This document shows positions 36,246-49,077 of a stretch of DNA of 64,000 nucleotides, piece by piece. A program made the translations under genes and the position numbers. The DNA is from Scatophagus argus (lineage: Eukaryota; Chordata; Actinopteri; Scatophagidae). The notes under the pieces were generated by a model. That model saw only the letters and a list, made by a program, of their open reading frames with translations. It was not told the origin of the DNA and searched no databases. The stretch covers positions 6,918,501 to 6,982,500 of the forward strand of contig NC_058498.1 of NCBI RefSeq assembly GCF_020382885.2, read 5' to 3'. Within the stretch, counting starts at the first letter, position 1; each line of letters begins with the position of its first letter.

Positions 36246-36825
36246 TTTGTATTCATTTCTCAAATTTTATTACACTATTTTTTTTAATATATGTATTTAT
36301 TTATTTATTTATTTATTGTCCCGTATTTATATTGCAAAATGAGAAAGCGATACACAAATTTTTATACGATTTTGTACCTTTTCTTGTTGTTGTCAAAGTC
36401 TGTGGTTCTGTTTATTTATTGATAGAATGTAAGTACAGTAAGTTATTGTTCCAGTAATGACCTCAGTCACAGGAATTTGCTACTTGAAATTTAGTTTACA
36501 GTTTCAGCTACTATTCTGATGTACTTGATCAGAATCAGAATACACCTGATGTAAATTTATGCTCATTCATATGACAACTTAGCAGCTGTGGAACATAGAA
36601 GTCATGTTTACATTGAACTTAATGATCTCAACTCTTTTGATCTCATTTAACATACATTTATTTAACATATTTCAGTATTGTTTCGCTGATGTTTTAGTTC
36701 TTCAGTCTGTGGGATTTGGTAATCTGAAATGTCATTAATAACCCTGAGTCTAAACTGCACTGTTGTTTTCAGAGTTGTTTGTTAATGAGAAACACCTAAT
36801 AAATGCTGCCAGGATGTGGAGCACT
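36246..36825 (+). other. PTGS2: PTGS2 3' UTR with polyadenylation signal
   Basis: AT-rich non-coding sequence follows the stop. AATAAA at 36798-36803 is the likely cleavage signal, giving a 3' UTR of about 0.57 kb, shorter than the multi-kilobase mammalian one. Further ATTTA words are scattered after the main cluster. Confidence 0.6.
36294..36330 (+). promoter_or_regulatory. PTGS2: AU-rich element in PTGS2 3' UTR
   Basis: Five overlapping ATTTA pentamers (TATTTATTTATTTATTTATT, 36294-36316) with another ATTTAT at 36324-36330, only about 50 bases after the stop. Overlapping ATTTA clusters of this kind make COX-2 and cytokine mRNAs short-lived and respond to HuR/TTP-type proteins in mammals. 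Confidence 0.85.
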
Positions 36826-36898
36826 TTTCTCAAAACTCAGCAGATACTGTGGTGATTTTCACTTTATGACTTTATGACTCTTATTGTATGCATACATT

Positions 36899-37361
36899 AT
36901 ATAGACAAAAGTAGACACACCCCTTTATGTGGGGCTCAGCCCCTTACTCCCACTGAAGGGAAATCTTAATGCGTCAGCATACCAAGACATTTTGGACAAT
37001 GCTATGCTTCCAAGTTTGTGGCAACAATTTGGAGAAGATCCTTTTCTATTCCAGCATGACTGTGCCCCAGTGCACAAAGGCCACACAGAGTCCTGACCTC
37101 AACCCCATCAAATCCCCCTATTGGGATGAATTGGGACAGAGATTGTGAGTCAGGCCTTTTGGTCCAACATCAGTGCCTGAACTCACAAATGCTCTACTGC
37201 ATGAATGGGCAAAAATTCCCACTGAATTCTCCCCCAAAATCTTGTTGAAGGAAGAGTGGAAGCTCTTATAGCTAAAGCTATCTATGTATTTATGACACAA
37301 TGTCACTAAAGTCCCAGTTGGTGTAAAGGTCAGATGTCCCAATACTTATGTCCACATCATG
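36899..37361 (+). mobile_element. Tc1/mariner-derived short element, copy B
   Basis: The left end TATAGACAAAAGTAGACACACC and right end GATGTCCCAATACTTATGTCC are imperfect terminal inverted repeats. The interior reads as a decayed Tc1 transposase C terminus on the plus strand (CCCCAGTGCACAAAGG, AGTCCTGACCTCAACCCCAT), with a deletion just after CACAAAGG relative to copy A. It is non-autonomous, about 0.46 kb, and lies immediately downstream of PTGS2. Confidence 0.85.
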
Positions 37362-37800
37362 TACCCATTCATATGGTATCGGTGTAACTGAATTAATGTG
37401 TTTTTGAGAGAGATTATTATTTGTAAAATGGTCTGTGGCAATTGCAAGAAAAAAATCCAACATGAATTTTAAGAAGACAGGCCATTACAGTGTAGTGGGT
37501 TGCTCCTGTGACAGTCAGTAACACTCTGCTGTCAAGAATTCATATAGACTGCTGACTCTTCCGCATCCCACAGCTATTTTAACGTAGACGTCATACCAAT
37601 TGGCTACATAAATCAACTTCACTGCTTTGCATTTCCACATCAGTTTTCTGTAATTTTATGGCAGCACATTAGATCAGCAAGACGTTATTTTGTCACAAGA
37701 AGAAAGTTATCCTCAGGCAGGGTTGGTTGTAGTTTTATTTTGTGACATATGTTGAAATATGATTAGATATATATATAAGGGCAATATCTGGTGCTTCTGC

Positions 37801-38060
37801 AGTTCTTCACAGCAAGAAGGTTCTGGGCTTGAGGCTGCTGGCCATTTCAGGCATTTCCATGCTGAATTTTCATTTTCTCCCCGTCCCTGGGTCCATGTCT
37901 GGCCTGGTTTCCTTCCCGCAGTCCAAAGACATGCAGGTTAGCTTAATTGGAGACCTCTTAATAGCCTGCAGGTGGATGGTTGTCTGTCTCTATGTGTCAG
38001 CCCTGTAACTCACCAACTACCTGTCCAGGGAGGACCCCACCTCTGGTCCAGGGTCAGAAA
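37801..38060 (+). repeat. Highly degenerate SINE, first family
   Basis: The order of blocks (CAGCAAGAAGGTTCTGGG, TGGTTTCCTTCCCGCAGTCC, AAAGACATGCAGGTTAGCTT, then a CTGTCCAGGGAGGACCCCAC segment) matches the SINE at 4.37-4.74 kb read in its own orientation, with many substitutions. It is therefore much older than that copy. Confidence 0.6.
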
Positions 38061-38972
38061 TGTCATTCATGTAGTGAAATCAGAGTTTCTCATTATCCAG
38101 GGGAGTTTGAGGGGTAGTTGTTTCAATTTTATCCGACAACACCCACACACATTTAAGACCACTTGGGAAGCTGAGCAGTTTTCACTTTACAACACATCAG
38201 ATAAAACATGCAGACGCTTGTCAGGCTGAAGGAGGCCTGCATGCTGAAAGGCAACATGGCATAAAAAAAATGGGTTTACAAATGAGCTGCAGAACGATCA
38301 TTTGGAGAGGTGCAAATCAGGAATTTGTCTCTTAAACTTTCCCTCTCCCTTTCAGTGTATGTGTTTCAAATAGATGAAAGAGTTTTTTTAGTTGACATTC
38401 CTGAGGCAAAAGACCTTGATGCTTCCATAGTATATTCCTTTCAATAGTTCCTGCGAATTGTTTTTGTTCTCGTATTTAGAGATTTTCGTTCTGTTTATTT
38501 TAGATCGCTAACATCACACACTCACCATGACATGTATTAAAGAGGAAATGACCGTGTTAGTGGCTATGCACTTTGTCAGAATTTTTCCATTCGATGGTAT
38601 GAGCACTGCTGGGAAGCCATGCAGAGGGATGAAAAAAAAAAACCCTTTTACTGTATATGAGATGTGAACTCCAGCACAGAGACCAAAAGCCGACTGGAAA
38701 CCTTGCCTCAGCAGTACAGTCTGGCGTTGCAACAGAAAAGAAAAGTTATTTTTCTAGGGTTCAAACACAAAGGAATGCTGACGTGACTGTCGGCACAGAA
38801 TAGTGAGTCGGGCCACCAAGCATCATCCCTTATAAACACAAACAATGATGAGATAAAATTTCCCACCCATTCACACATTTCACACAACAGATACAGAGAG
38901 CACATTTACTCCACCCCCCCGCACAGAGACGAGGAAATTACATTAATTAAGTCATGTGCATCAGTTGTCATC

Positions 38973-39600
38973 TCAACTGAACCTGATAGACAGTTCTTCC
39001 TCCAGCTCATAATCTTTGCATTGTACTTCAAAAGAACAGGCGTAGGATTCCCCGTCAGAGAGACTTGGCCCATCATGGAATGAAAATGACCTAATTGTGC
39101 GTGCACATTGTTTGTTTTCCCCACCCTCAGTTGCCTGAGGCTGAGTATCATTATTCCATTGTGCATCAGTGTGTGGCATGCTTAGGTCCTGGTCTATGAG
39201 ATAGAGCAGGGGAGCATATCTTGCTTTGTGTGGGTTTAATGAGCATGAGCAGGCCATGGGCTCTGGTGTGGGAGAAGATCAGGAGACTTCAGTGTGTGTT
39301 TTCCCTCTGACCGCTTCTGGACCTCTCTGGAACCAGACCCTGTGTGGAGGCCGTGATCGGAGACTAGAGTTACGTGACGCCTTGCAGGTGGCAGGAACTG
39401 GGGTCATCTGGGACCTGCCGCTGGCCACCTCCGCACGAGAAGCGTTGGCACTGACCCACCGGAAGAAGTTCGTCACTAAGACTGATTCAAACGACACAAA
39501 CTCATTACCCACAATGCACGAGATGAGGAGCAAGCTACAGAAGCCTGTTAAAAACACTCCACACTGCCAGATGTTTTTCTATTTCAACAACTTGTAGTCG
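38973..39600. other. Unexplained ORF cluster open on both strands
   Basis: On the plus strand a frame runs 39226-39597 (123 codons) with GC-rich third positions around 39360-39480. On the minus strand one frame runs from 39557 to 38973, broken only by TGA at 39281-39279. A possible acceptor TTTTTAACAG precedes the minus frame. Neither product resembles a family I know, and neither has a clear start exon. It could be a decayed exon, a short gene or chance in a GC-richer patch. Confidence 0.2.
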
Positions 39601-41849
39601 TCAGCCCCAGTGGACTGAGGGAATTTAGCAGATTTCACATTATTCCCTCTCAAACCACAAAAGTCTTCCTACAACTTTTATTTTCACATATGCAGAAGTA
39701 CTCACAAAGACTTGTAAACAGACTTGAGTGTGCAAAGTCGATTACACTGCTTTATGAATAAACTGATTGTTCTCTTGCAATTTTAAATGACGAGTACACA
39801 TCGTTTTGTGCAACTAGCAGTACACTGACCGGTTATTCAAGCAGTTGCCGATTAATTTTCGGTTGGTGCACTGATTGATTAATTGATTAATCATTTCAGC
39901 TGAATTTTTTGAATGAGTGTCGGCCCTTTGCGGGACAAATGAATAGGTGTGCTGCACTGCATGAAATGACGTGTCAATTGTCTTTAGCGTACTGCAAGTG
40001 TGTTTCAGCACATGTGCGTAAGCAGCTGAGGAAAACTGAGAATTACAGCCCACGTAATGATGGCCGCAATTTTGCCCAGCCTGTATCCGCCCATATGTGG
40101 ATGGCAGGTTGAGGGAGGTAATGCTGGAGTAGGACCATTATAGTCATGTGAATTGTTTTTCTGCTGTTGGGGCAACTCAGCTGCCACAGCTAGGATCCTC
40201 ATTCATCCTTGTCAGTGATGTCATTCTTTCCAAATGATGATGGTTTCACTTGACTCTTGACACACTCCAACTAACTACATTTTTGTCATACTTTCATAAA
40301 CATGTGATAGTTTAGATCATTTAAATAGTTTAGTGACTGCCTGAAGTAAAATGCATCTGATATGTTGGCCAGGTAAGATTCCTATCAAAACCAACAATAC
40401 TAAACAGTTTGCATTTTCTCTCTGTGTGTATTTCTGTGAATTGGTCAGCTATTCTGTGAGTGATCACTACTCGGTACTGTGAACCTGGTTATTAAAAAAT
40501 TCCTGTAACGGGCTGGAGGATAAGTCTGAAAGCCGTGACCAAAAAAAGAACAGGTGCATTTGAACTGATCCCATGTCATAATAACGGAAGTCAGGGGAAG
40601 GAAGATGGAGATGGGAAAGATGTTTATGCAATCAAGCATTGTGCAAGTAAGAGCAAGATGATTCATCTCCATTCATCATTTTAGTTGCTTCTGACTGGCA
40701 CAAGATGACATTTGTGGCAACATCAGGTAAGCATTAAAGTATATGTGATCACCCATCAGACAACTATGGAAATGTACCACTGATTTGAACTTAAAAATAT
40801 CACCTTAAAGCTTTTGGTTAAGGGTCAGTCCAGGTTAATCATTTTTACTATTTTTGATGAACAAGGAAGAGCTGACAGATTTTAAAAATTGCCCATTTAT
40901 CAACAGTAAATCAGAAAGTAACTGATCTATGTGTTCATGTGTCCACAAACTGAAAAGAAACACTGACGCTAAGGAGTCTGTTCAGTCTAAAGCCAGAAAG
41001 AAGGACGGAAAGATAAAATAAAGAACAATGAGAGTAATTTTAGCTCTGTTGCTTGCAGTCTTACCAAAGTCTGACCCTCATGCTCTGAATGTCTCTGTGA
41101 CTTTCACCAAGGAGGAATGCCTGGCACCTGATTGTTTTCATTTCCAATCAACCCGCATGTTTCCTCTGACTTGTACATTACAGGAGTGCCCCTGAGGCAG
41201 AAACTACCTACAATATCTATGGCAGAGCCTTCTAAGGTCACACAGCGGTGAGGAAGAGGCCCTTTCAGTCTATGTCGATACAGCACAGGATGAGAAAACA
41301 ACAAAACAAAAAACACAGAACACCTGCTAAACTGTCACTTATCACACAAACACCCCGTCGTGTCATATCATCAACCACACACTCGCCCACAGCACACACT
41401 TACTCATCTATCAAACATACATCCATTGCACAAGACCATTTAAGGGCCTGAATGTGCAGACGATGACATCACATACCAAAGGTGTTAGAGGTAAGTCAAG
41501 TCGCAGATCTGTGCTGAACCTGATGAGAATATGTTCAGCAAACCTGAAACACTGGAGTTTTAAGAACTGCTCTTGGAGGCCCAGTATTTTCTCACATCAT
41601 ACGTGTTTAACAATACTGACAGGGTATTGGTTACTGTTATTGTGTTCCTTTATGTTCATACGGGGAAGCATTGGGATCCCTTCCTGAAGCAATTTTAATA
41701 GTGATGAAAAAGTGCTGGAAACTAAAATTAACTAACTTCTTCACTTCATCTGAAGCTGATCTGGGGCTTCGGCAGACTAAGTCAGACAAATCAAGCAGAT
41801 ATCTGCAAAAGTTATTGTCTTTTTAGCATGAAATTCCCTTTTTTTTTGC

Positions 41850-41960
41850 TTCAACAGATAGTATTTTCTTGGGGGAGGTGCTGGCAGGAACATTTTTGAA
41901 CTTGTTCAGTCTTTAATGGTAAGCTAAGCTAATCACCTCCTGATATTTAGCGCTGACTGT
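41850..41960. repeat. Decayed foldback-element fragment
   Basis: TTCAGTCTTTAATGGTAAGCTAAGCTAATCACCTCC is close to one arm of the palindromic element at 12.58-12.89 kb. Nothing else was seen in it. Confidence 0.4.
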
Positions 41961-43029
41961 CTCACAGGAGGTGGGTTCGGACCCGCTTGGCAGCTGTTCT
42001 GTGTGGAATATTCATCATTCCTGTCTCTTGCCCCGTTTCAGCTAGGATCAACTTCAGCCACCTGAAGCTCTCCAAAGGATCAACGATTATAGATACTAGA
42101 CAGACAGAGAAATGTATTTGTTTTTAGTCTAGGCCTGGTAGCTGTAAGATATCTGCGAGTTCTTCAAAACTAGATATTTTTACTTCTTTTAAGAAAATTA
42201 CATCTTCTGTTTTCAAATAATTTTGCTTATTTTAAACAATATTTCTCCCATTTTACTACTTTTTTTCCTTGTCTATAATAACATTCATCTCGCCTTACTC
42301 CTAGCAAACGTATTATCAAATATGCTGAACTTTTTCTTTAAGTCTTCTTTGACAGGTTAGTTAAGAAGAAAATGTCAAGAAGTAACCATTATTTCTCAAC
42401 ACATCAGACTTTACGTCAGTACTTACTTATTTAGGCACATACGAGTACCTCAAACCAGCCATCAATGTGAGAACTTTGTTTTCCATTTCCCTAATGCAAG
42501 TGAGAATTCGTTTGTCTGTGGCTTATTTTAATGTAACACATCTCCTTTAAGTTGACCACTACATGTAGGCACATCCCACACAATAATTAGCCGCAACATA
42601 AATACCCTTGTGTGAAATCATTAGGGAAGTTCATAAAAAGTTCACATGGTCTGCTTTGAAATTCCCAAACCTGATTACAAAATCTTAAACTCAAGAACTC
42701 GAGACAACGGTTTTAACAAATAAGTGTAAGCACAACCTGTTTGATTACCTCTCGTCACACACAGACTTCAGTATCGGTGTTGCTCAGCCCCTTTCTCATA
42801 ATCACTCCAGTGACTCCAGTTGTCTTGAAAGTGTTCTCATGTTAGTAATAGGGTGTCTCGCGCTCTAATACCTGGACACACCTTGCATATCTATTTATTC
42901 AGCCCTTTTACGAATTCTTCTCTATCTTTCTCATGTGTTACTTTGGAAACATTGCTATGATTTTAAACAAACAAGTAAAGAGTTATGGCTTATCACACTA
43001 TAAAATGAGCTGGATGTTTCTATGGCACC

Positions 43030-43110
43030 TGACACAGAATCAGAATCAGAATTCCTTTATTTATCCCCGAGGGGAAAAGAAAGTTGATGATGCAGGTACA
43101 ACTGCAAGCA
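43030..43110 (+). repeat. Possible retroelement 3'-tail fragment
   Basis: AGAATCAGAATTCCTTTATTTATCCCCGAGGGGAA is a word seen at the 3' ends of many fish retroelements. It is short and truncated. Confidence 0.4.
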
Positions 43111-45244
43111 GCTATGAATCATGAAACACTAACATTGTAAATGACATCAAACACAAGCGCTGGCTACTGATGAACAACATTTCTAACAGCAGCATGATTC
43201 ACATTTGTAGCAGTTCAGTAGACTCACTCCTGGCTGTCACTCAGTGCTTTTCCCTTTTCTCATTTCATCTTTTCTGGTCAAATGTTGTGTTTGTGTTTGT
43301 TGGAAAGCTCTGTGAACTCCACAGGAATCCAGAGTTTGGCAGAACAGTCTCAGGACATTCAGCAAAGCGATGCTTAATTGGTCTCCAGAATCAGCACGTA
43401 ACTCTGATGAATCCGTGTGTGTATGCGTGTAGTATGAGCTGCCTTCGCCTTCACATTCAGACTCTTCGAGCTCTCTTTGGCAAGTTCTTCAGTGGCGGTG
43501 AAGTCGGTGAAGCCTAAGTGAGAGAGCTGATGGCTGGGTTTTTGTTGGAGCACTCAGATATGAGTGTGGACGTGCGGACACACATTCCTCCAGCCATCCC
43601 TAAGAATGTTGAGCCATGATTTTAAGTTTCAGTAATAGTTTGTGTCATTTGTTGGATTACACAATGAAACTCATGCGCAATTTAACTTTACATGAAGAGA
43701 GTCTCACAGCTGCTGGCGTAACATGCAGGAGCTTTTAGAGTCATAAGAGTCAAAAAATAATCTCTCTCAGTTAATTTCTTTGATGAGTCAAGATGTTTCT
43801 AGACATTTCCAATTCCGAGGAAGATGGCGGACTTTGAGTTACATTTCCAGGTCTTCAAACACGTCAGTGAAATGCTGGGTTGGTGGCACTTAGGAGGAGA
43901 CTCAAAAGTCAGTTATCTTTCTCCAGAAATGCTTACTGAGCTTACACCTTTAAAGAGTATTTTTTAATCATTACTGCTATCTGGTTTTCCATCGAAGCTC
44001 GTATACGGGTTTATCATCATTTCACTTTATCATCACTTCATGTCGGCACACGAGACGGCAGCAGGGGGAAAAAGTGTGGTACAAAGGAAAGCTTTCAACA
44101 TCTGATTGCCCAGTTTTCACAGATGATTATTATTCTTTTAGGCAAGATTACACCAGTGGCATTTTTTGTGATGTAAAGTATGAAGCGATTGACAGGAAGA
44201 TAACTTAGAACACTGGCACTAAAGCAAACATTGTCCTCCTTGAGGCGATACCTAAAGTGAGAGATGACAGCTTCAGTCCATCAGTCCTAATTAGAGCGAG
44301 AGCAAGTTGTGTTTGTGCCTAAACTAAGCCTAACTTTAACCACAGAGTTGTCACATCATAAAATGATTATTACTATTTACTTTTCGACAGTGATCAGCAC
44401 CACATCAGAAAATGTGGTGTCTGAGAAGGCATGAAAATACATATGTTGTCATTTAATTTAGAGGACCTATTGACTTACCCTCCAGAGTCAAACTCGTTAT
44501 TCAGAGTCAAAACAAACCAAGACTAATTTTGGACTGGAGGGAGTAATTACATTTACGACATATTTCATTTGTTTACTGCCGAAATATCTCCTCTAGCAAT
44601 AAAGCATCTGTGGTTATATTTGGGCACCTGGTTAAAGTGAGTTTAATATGATGATCTGGCTACAGAGAAAGTACCCAACGATCTTGAGGCATAAGACACA
44701 ACATGTTTTATTGACATGTAACCAAACCCACTCCTTTAAACTGCAGCATGGTACTTTAATTAACCCTGCACGGGATAATGGATGGATGGATGGATTATCC
44801 CTGTGCGCTAAGATGCAATCATGGGCCAGTCTGAAGGAAACGGTCCTTCCCACATTGCTACCAATCTGTCTCAAATATACAAAATGTCAGCTTGCAATCT
44901 ACAAAAAACATTTGATTAAGAACTGATTCCCTGCGACTACAGGAACTGAATGGGAAAGCAGATTCTCCATCTTTTTTTCCACCTGTCCTCGCTTTCCTTA
45001 TTCATCACACTTACTGACACTCTGACTCTGTAGCGAAAAACACTTCACATTTAAAACTTTCATATTTAGTCACTTGTTATTTTTACATCCCTGACTCATA
45101 TGGCCTCGTTAAAACACTCTTGATAACAGCTTACACAAAGTGAATTTTCCAGTTATTGGAAATGGAGCTGTGGTGGGATACATAATTGGAACTTTTTGCG
45201 TGAGTAAACAATGCAATGCCCTGCCTGGAAGACAGGACCCCAAA

Positions 45245-45480
45245 AAATGAAGTCAAAATGTCACCCAGCAAAAGTAGTCATTTAAGTATTTTCAGGAAAA
45301 TGTATTCAAGGTATCAACAGTAAAAAGTACTTAATTTCTCTGTGAGTGTTACACTCTTATATTTAGCTTTTGTTAGCTGCATTAATCAGCATTTTAATGC
45401 TGTAATTAGCTACTTTGTGCCATTTCAAGTCCTGTATACTGTATATACTGCAGTTTTAGTTCCATAACAAAGCATCTTTA
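45245..45480. repeat. Fragment of the AAGTACTTAAGTA-type repeat
   Basis: Words such as AGTAGTCATTTAAGTATTTTC and GCATTAATCAGCATTTTAATGCTG, then TATATACTG, parallel the repeat family noted at 8.03-8.46 kb. Confidence 0.4.
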
Positions 45481-47076
45481 TACTTAATGAGCTGAAATTT
45501 GTGTGTGATTAAGTCTACACTTTCAGCAGATGATGACGAACAGCAGATGTTTCTGATTTCATATATTTCATATCAGTCCAGGCGTCAGTGCTTGTTGCAT
45601 GGAAGTAAAAAGAGTTTGTAAGCTGTTCAGTCAGGTCATATTAAATCTGTGTGGAATAGTTTAATTTCCCTCTCTTCCACTGGAACGTTTTCACATCACA
45701 TGGTTCAGTTTAATGATATTTTGTTATAATGATGGATGTTGTGGAGGGGAATTTGATGTTGTGAATTTCCACTTTGTTAATCAGTTCTACACTTTAACCA
45801 AAGCAAACATGAAAAAAAATGGATGAGCTTGCGAGTGACGTGTTGATGAAATTGCGGTTGTTGACATTGGTTAGCTGTAATTAGAGCTGGGTTTAATTAA
45901 TTATGCTAGGGAAGATATTTCCATTATGTCACATAGGATATTACGGTACAATATCGTGATAGTAATTTAAACCTCTGAATTAGATGGTAATTACTGCACT
46001 ATTACTATATTGTTCATGTTTTTGTTTATTTGTTTTTCTTTTGTTTCTGTTTATTTTTATAATAGAAGAGTTGAATTCCAACTGAAGTGTTGCCAACAAC
46101 ATGAATATACACTTAGACAAATAAAGACAATCGGCTTTTGTCTGTCTTGGCCAACACCCTAAGAGTGATGAACTGGAAATACTAAGCAATAAATTTACAG
46201 CAACATTTTGCTTTTTTACTGAATCATTTTTATCTAAGCAACTGTATAGAGTTCAAAGGATTTTTTTGCTGCTTGAGTTTGAACGATGAAGTTCACAGAT
46301 GCGGTTCTGATGAAAATGCAAAGCAAATGAAAGACCTGTTCGAGGGAAGCTCTCTTTTGCTGATTTTTTTGTTTGTTTGTTTTTATTTTTACATGTTTTT
46401 GCTGTGACTTTGCCACAGAAATCTGAAAAGTAAGAGTTTCATATTCTTGATGGATACGTGAAATGATAACCGTCTACAGTACAGGTACTACTAGTTCAGC
46501 AAATCTGGATATAGTCACAAGGACCTGCAACCTTGCACAGAAAGAAGTTACTGGAAAATTTTCCATGACATGTTGTGTGGTGTTGTCACAACACGCCAGG
46601 TGACAACACAATCTGGTCTTATTGCATGTCATTAACAGGAATATACTTCCTTGCCCTGAGGGATGTGTTCCTGTTGTCATACAGGCGCTGAGTGTGTTTG
46701 GCTTTGGGGTTAACACACAGAAGTCTACAATTTTCTCAAGTTTCAAACATGTCCTCAGATTAAAATAGAAGACCTACCAAAATAATGGCGTGACAGTTTC
46801 ACACTGTTTCTTCCCCGGACCGCAGCACCATGTCATAGGCGACAACAAACACAAGATATTTTGGGAAAATTTTGGTCAAAGGTCAGTTTTATGACACAAT
46901 CCACACCATGTGACAAGTGGCATTTTGCTCTTATGTTTACCGAATATTTTTTAAAATAGCACCTTTCTCACTTTAAAATGTGCAGGCCACATGACGCTTC
47001 AGTCATTTTGTTAACTTTTATTTTATGAGGGGCTATGTCTCAGTGTTTTATGTCTTTGAAAAGACAAAAACAAAAT

Positions 47077-47093
47077 AATAATAATAATAATAA
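47077..47093 (+). repeat. (AAT)n microsatellite
   Basis: Short run of five to six ATA/AAT units. Confidence 0.8.
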
Positions 47094-48769
47094 AGACAAA
47101 ACAAAATAAGACAAAACAAGAAACTAAAAATGCGCCAGTCCATTAATTTTTTCAGACTTCACTGCCTTGTCTGTAATTCAAGCCAATTGTTTTCTCCACC
47201 TTGGAAAAATCCTACTTAGAAATTATTTCATAAATCAAAGACTATATAATTTCCTAAAACATCTGGACACAGTGGTTTTTAGAAAATGAAACTCAAACAG
47301 CAGTAAACAGTGCATTTTTAGGGGCTATTTTAAGCTGTGGATTAATACACAAGGTGCTCCAGTGACTATTTATGGAAGTACAAGAGTGTAAGTGGAAGTC
47401 AAACTTCCGACCCTGATGTTTGTCACAATGGAGACAGATGTCACCAGTGGATGGGCCGATTCCTTGTCGATTTAAGTCTTTTCATGCAATTAGTTGAAAA
47501 TAATAATAATAAAAATGCCTAACGTTGCCAGCCATAGGGTTAAATGTTTTATTATTGTAACAAATGTACCCACCCATAAAATAACAACCAACGTAGCATC
47601 ATCACAGACTGAAAATCTGTAATTTCTCTGAGGTGTTCTGACGTGTGGGTGTAATGTCTGAACCTTGCCATTCAAACTATGTGTGCATAACTACAGTGAT
47701 TTCAAAAGGAGTTGCTCAGAGGAAGTTAGTGACATAATTTCTAAGAAAACATGTAAGGAAACCTCAGAATCTGCTTGCATGTTTATGTTGGGTGAGTCAC
47801 TGTAGGGTAGAGGTTGCATGTAAACACACTCAGTCTGAGGAGGGAAGCCGCTTATGGAGGAGGTGAAGGTGGGAGTGCAAGACAAGTGGAAGGGGAGTGG
47901 TGGGAAGAAGAAACCGGAGACATGACAGCTGGTTTCTATCAAGGATACAGCATATTCACGTAAAACAATAAGCTTGTACACACGTGAAAGTACATTTGGA
48001 AATTGTTAAAAGAAGGTAACATAGATTTAAAATCATGTCTTCACTAAGATTAATTAATTGTCGTGTCTTCCTGATACTAACTCATCCTGTTTCTCATATG
48101 TGGAGTCTGTCATTTGATTTCGTCAGATTTTCGAGGACCAATTAAAAATGGCGACACTAAAATTGAGAGAGGTAGTCCTCGTGTTTCATCTGGTCTCAGG
48201 CTTCCAGGCTTTTCTCAGAAACCACAGCAGAGATCCTGTGAGTGAACTCATTGCTGGTTTGGACTGGTCTAAGTCAGTCCGAGGTGCTCTTTGTTGTAGT
48301 TGTAATGATTGAGTTGTAACTGAGTCACACAGAAAGTGTAGGTTACAGCTCAGAGGCATCTTTTGTCTTTTGCAATTACTGTATTTCAGAAGGACGGAAG
48401 TGCTTAAGTTTAATGACCCGGTGACACATCAAACCACATTTTGTATTTGTTTATTGTAACGTAGCATTTATGTTACATACGCATTCTGTTGTTTTTATTC
48501 AAGTTGTAATGGTGGATAGTGTGTATTTATACTGTGGACATCACTGGCTCTTTAACAATTTATTGTTTTTTGTTACCTTTCTGTAATATTCTAAAATGTG
48601 AAACATAATCACAACAAACAAGCAAACAAACAAAAAGCATAGGCCTACTAAACAGGTGCAATTTGACAAGAAGAGTGATGAACCAGTGGTCTACTGTTCA
48701 CAAGGCCAAAAGCTTTACTAGCCTACGACACACACTTAAAGCTGTTAACAATTAATCATTTGTTCAGCT

Positions 48770-49077
48770 GTTATCCATTCATCCATCCGTTTTCTATACC
48801 GCTTATCCGTCAGGGTCGCAAGGGAGCTGGAGCCTGTCCCAGCTGACTACGGGCGAGAGGCGGGGTTCACCCTGGACTGGTCGCCAGTAAATCGCAGGGC
48901 CAACACACAAAGACAGACAACCACACACTCTCACAGTCACACCTAGGGGCAATGTAGAGTAGCCAATTAACCTAATGTGCATGTTTTTGGTATTGTGGGA
49001 GGAAGCCGGAGTACCCGGAGAAAACCCACGCAGGCACAGGAAGACAAACAGAACACATAGAAGGGCCCAGACCGTTC
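48770..49077 (-). repeat. tRNA-derived SINE, first family, head-truncated
   Basis: The body is nearly identical in order and sequence to 4.37-4.74 kb (GGGTCGCAAGGGAGCTGGAG, GACTGGTCGCCAGTAAATCG, CCTAGGGGCAATGTAGAGTA). It ends at GAAGGGCCCAGACCG, just before where the box B of the tRNA head should be. The GGAT tail is represented by TTCATCCATCC at the left. Confidence 0.8.

Noticed and set aside
43170..43517. 115-codon ORF with NPCVYACSMS, reminiscent of a receptor seventh helix
   Set aside because: Only a few residues match and the rest lacks helices or conserved motifs; judged chance.
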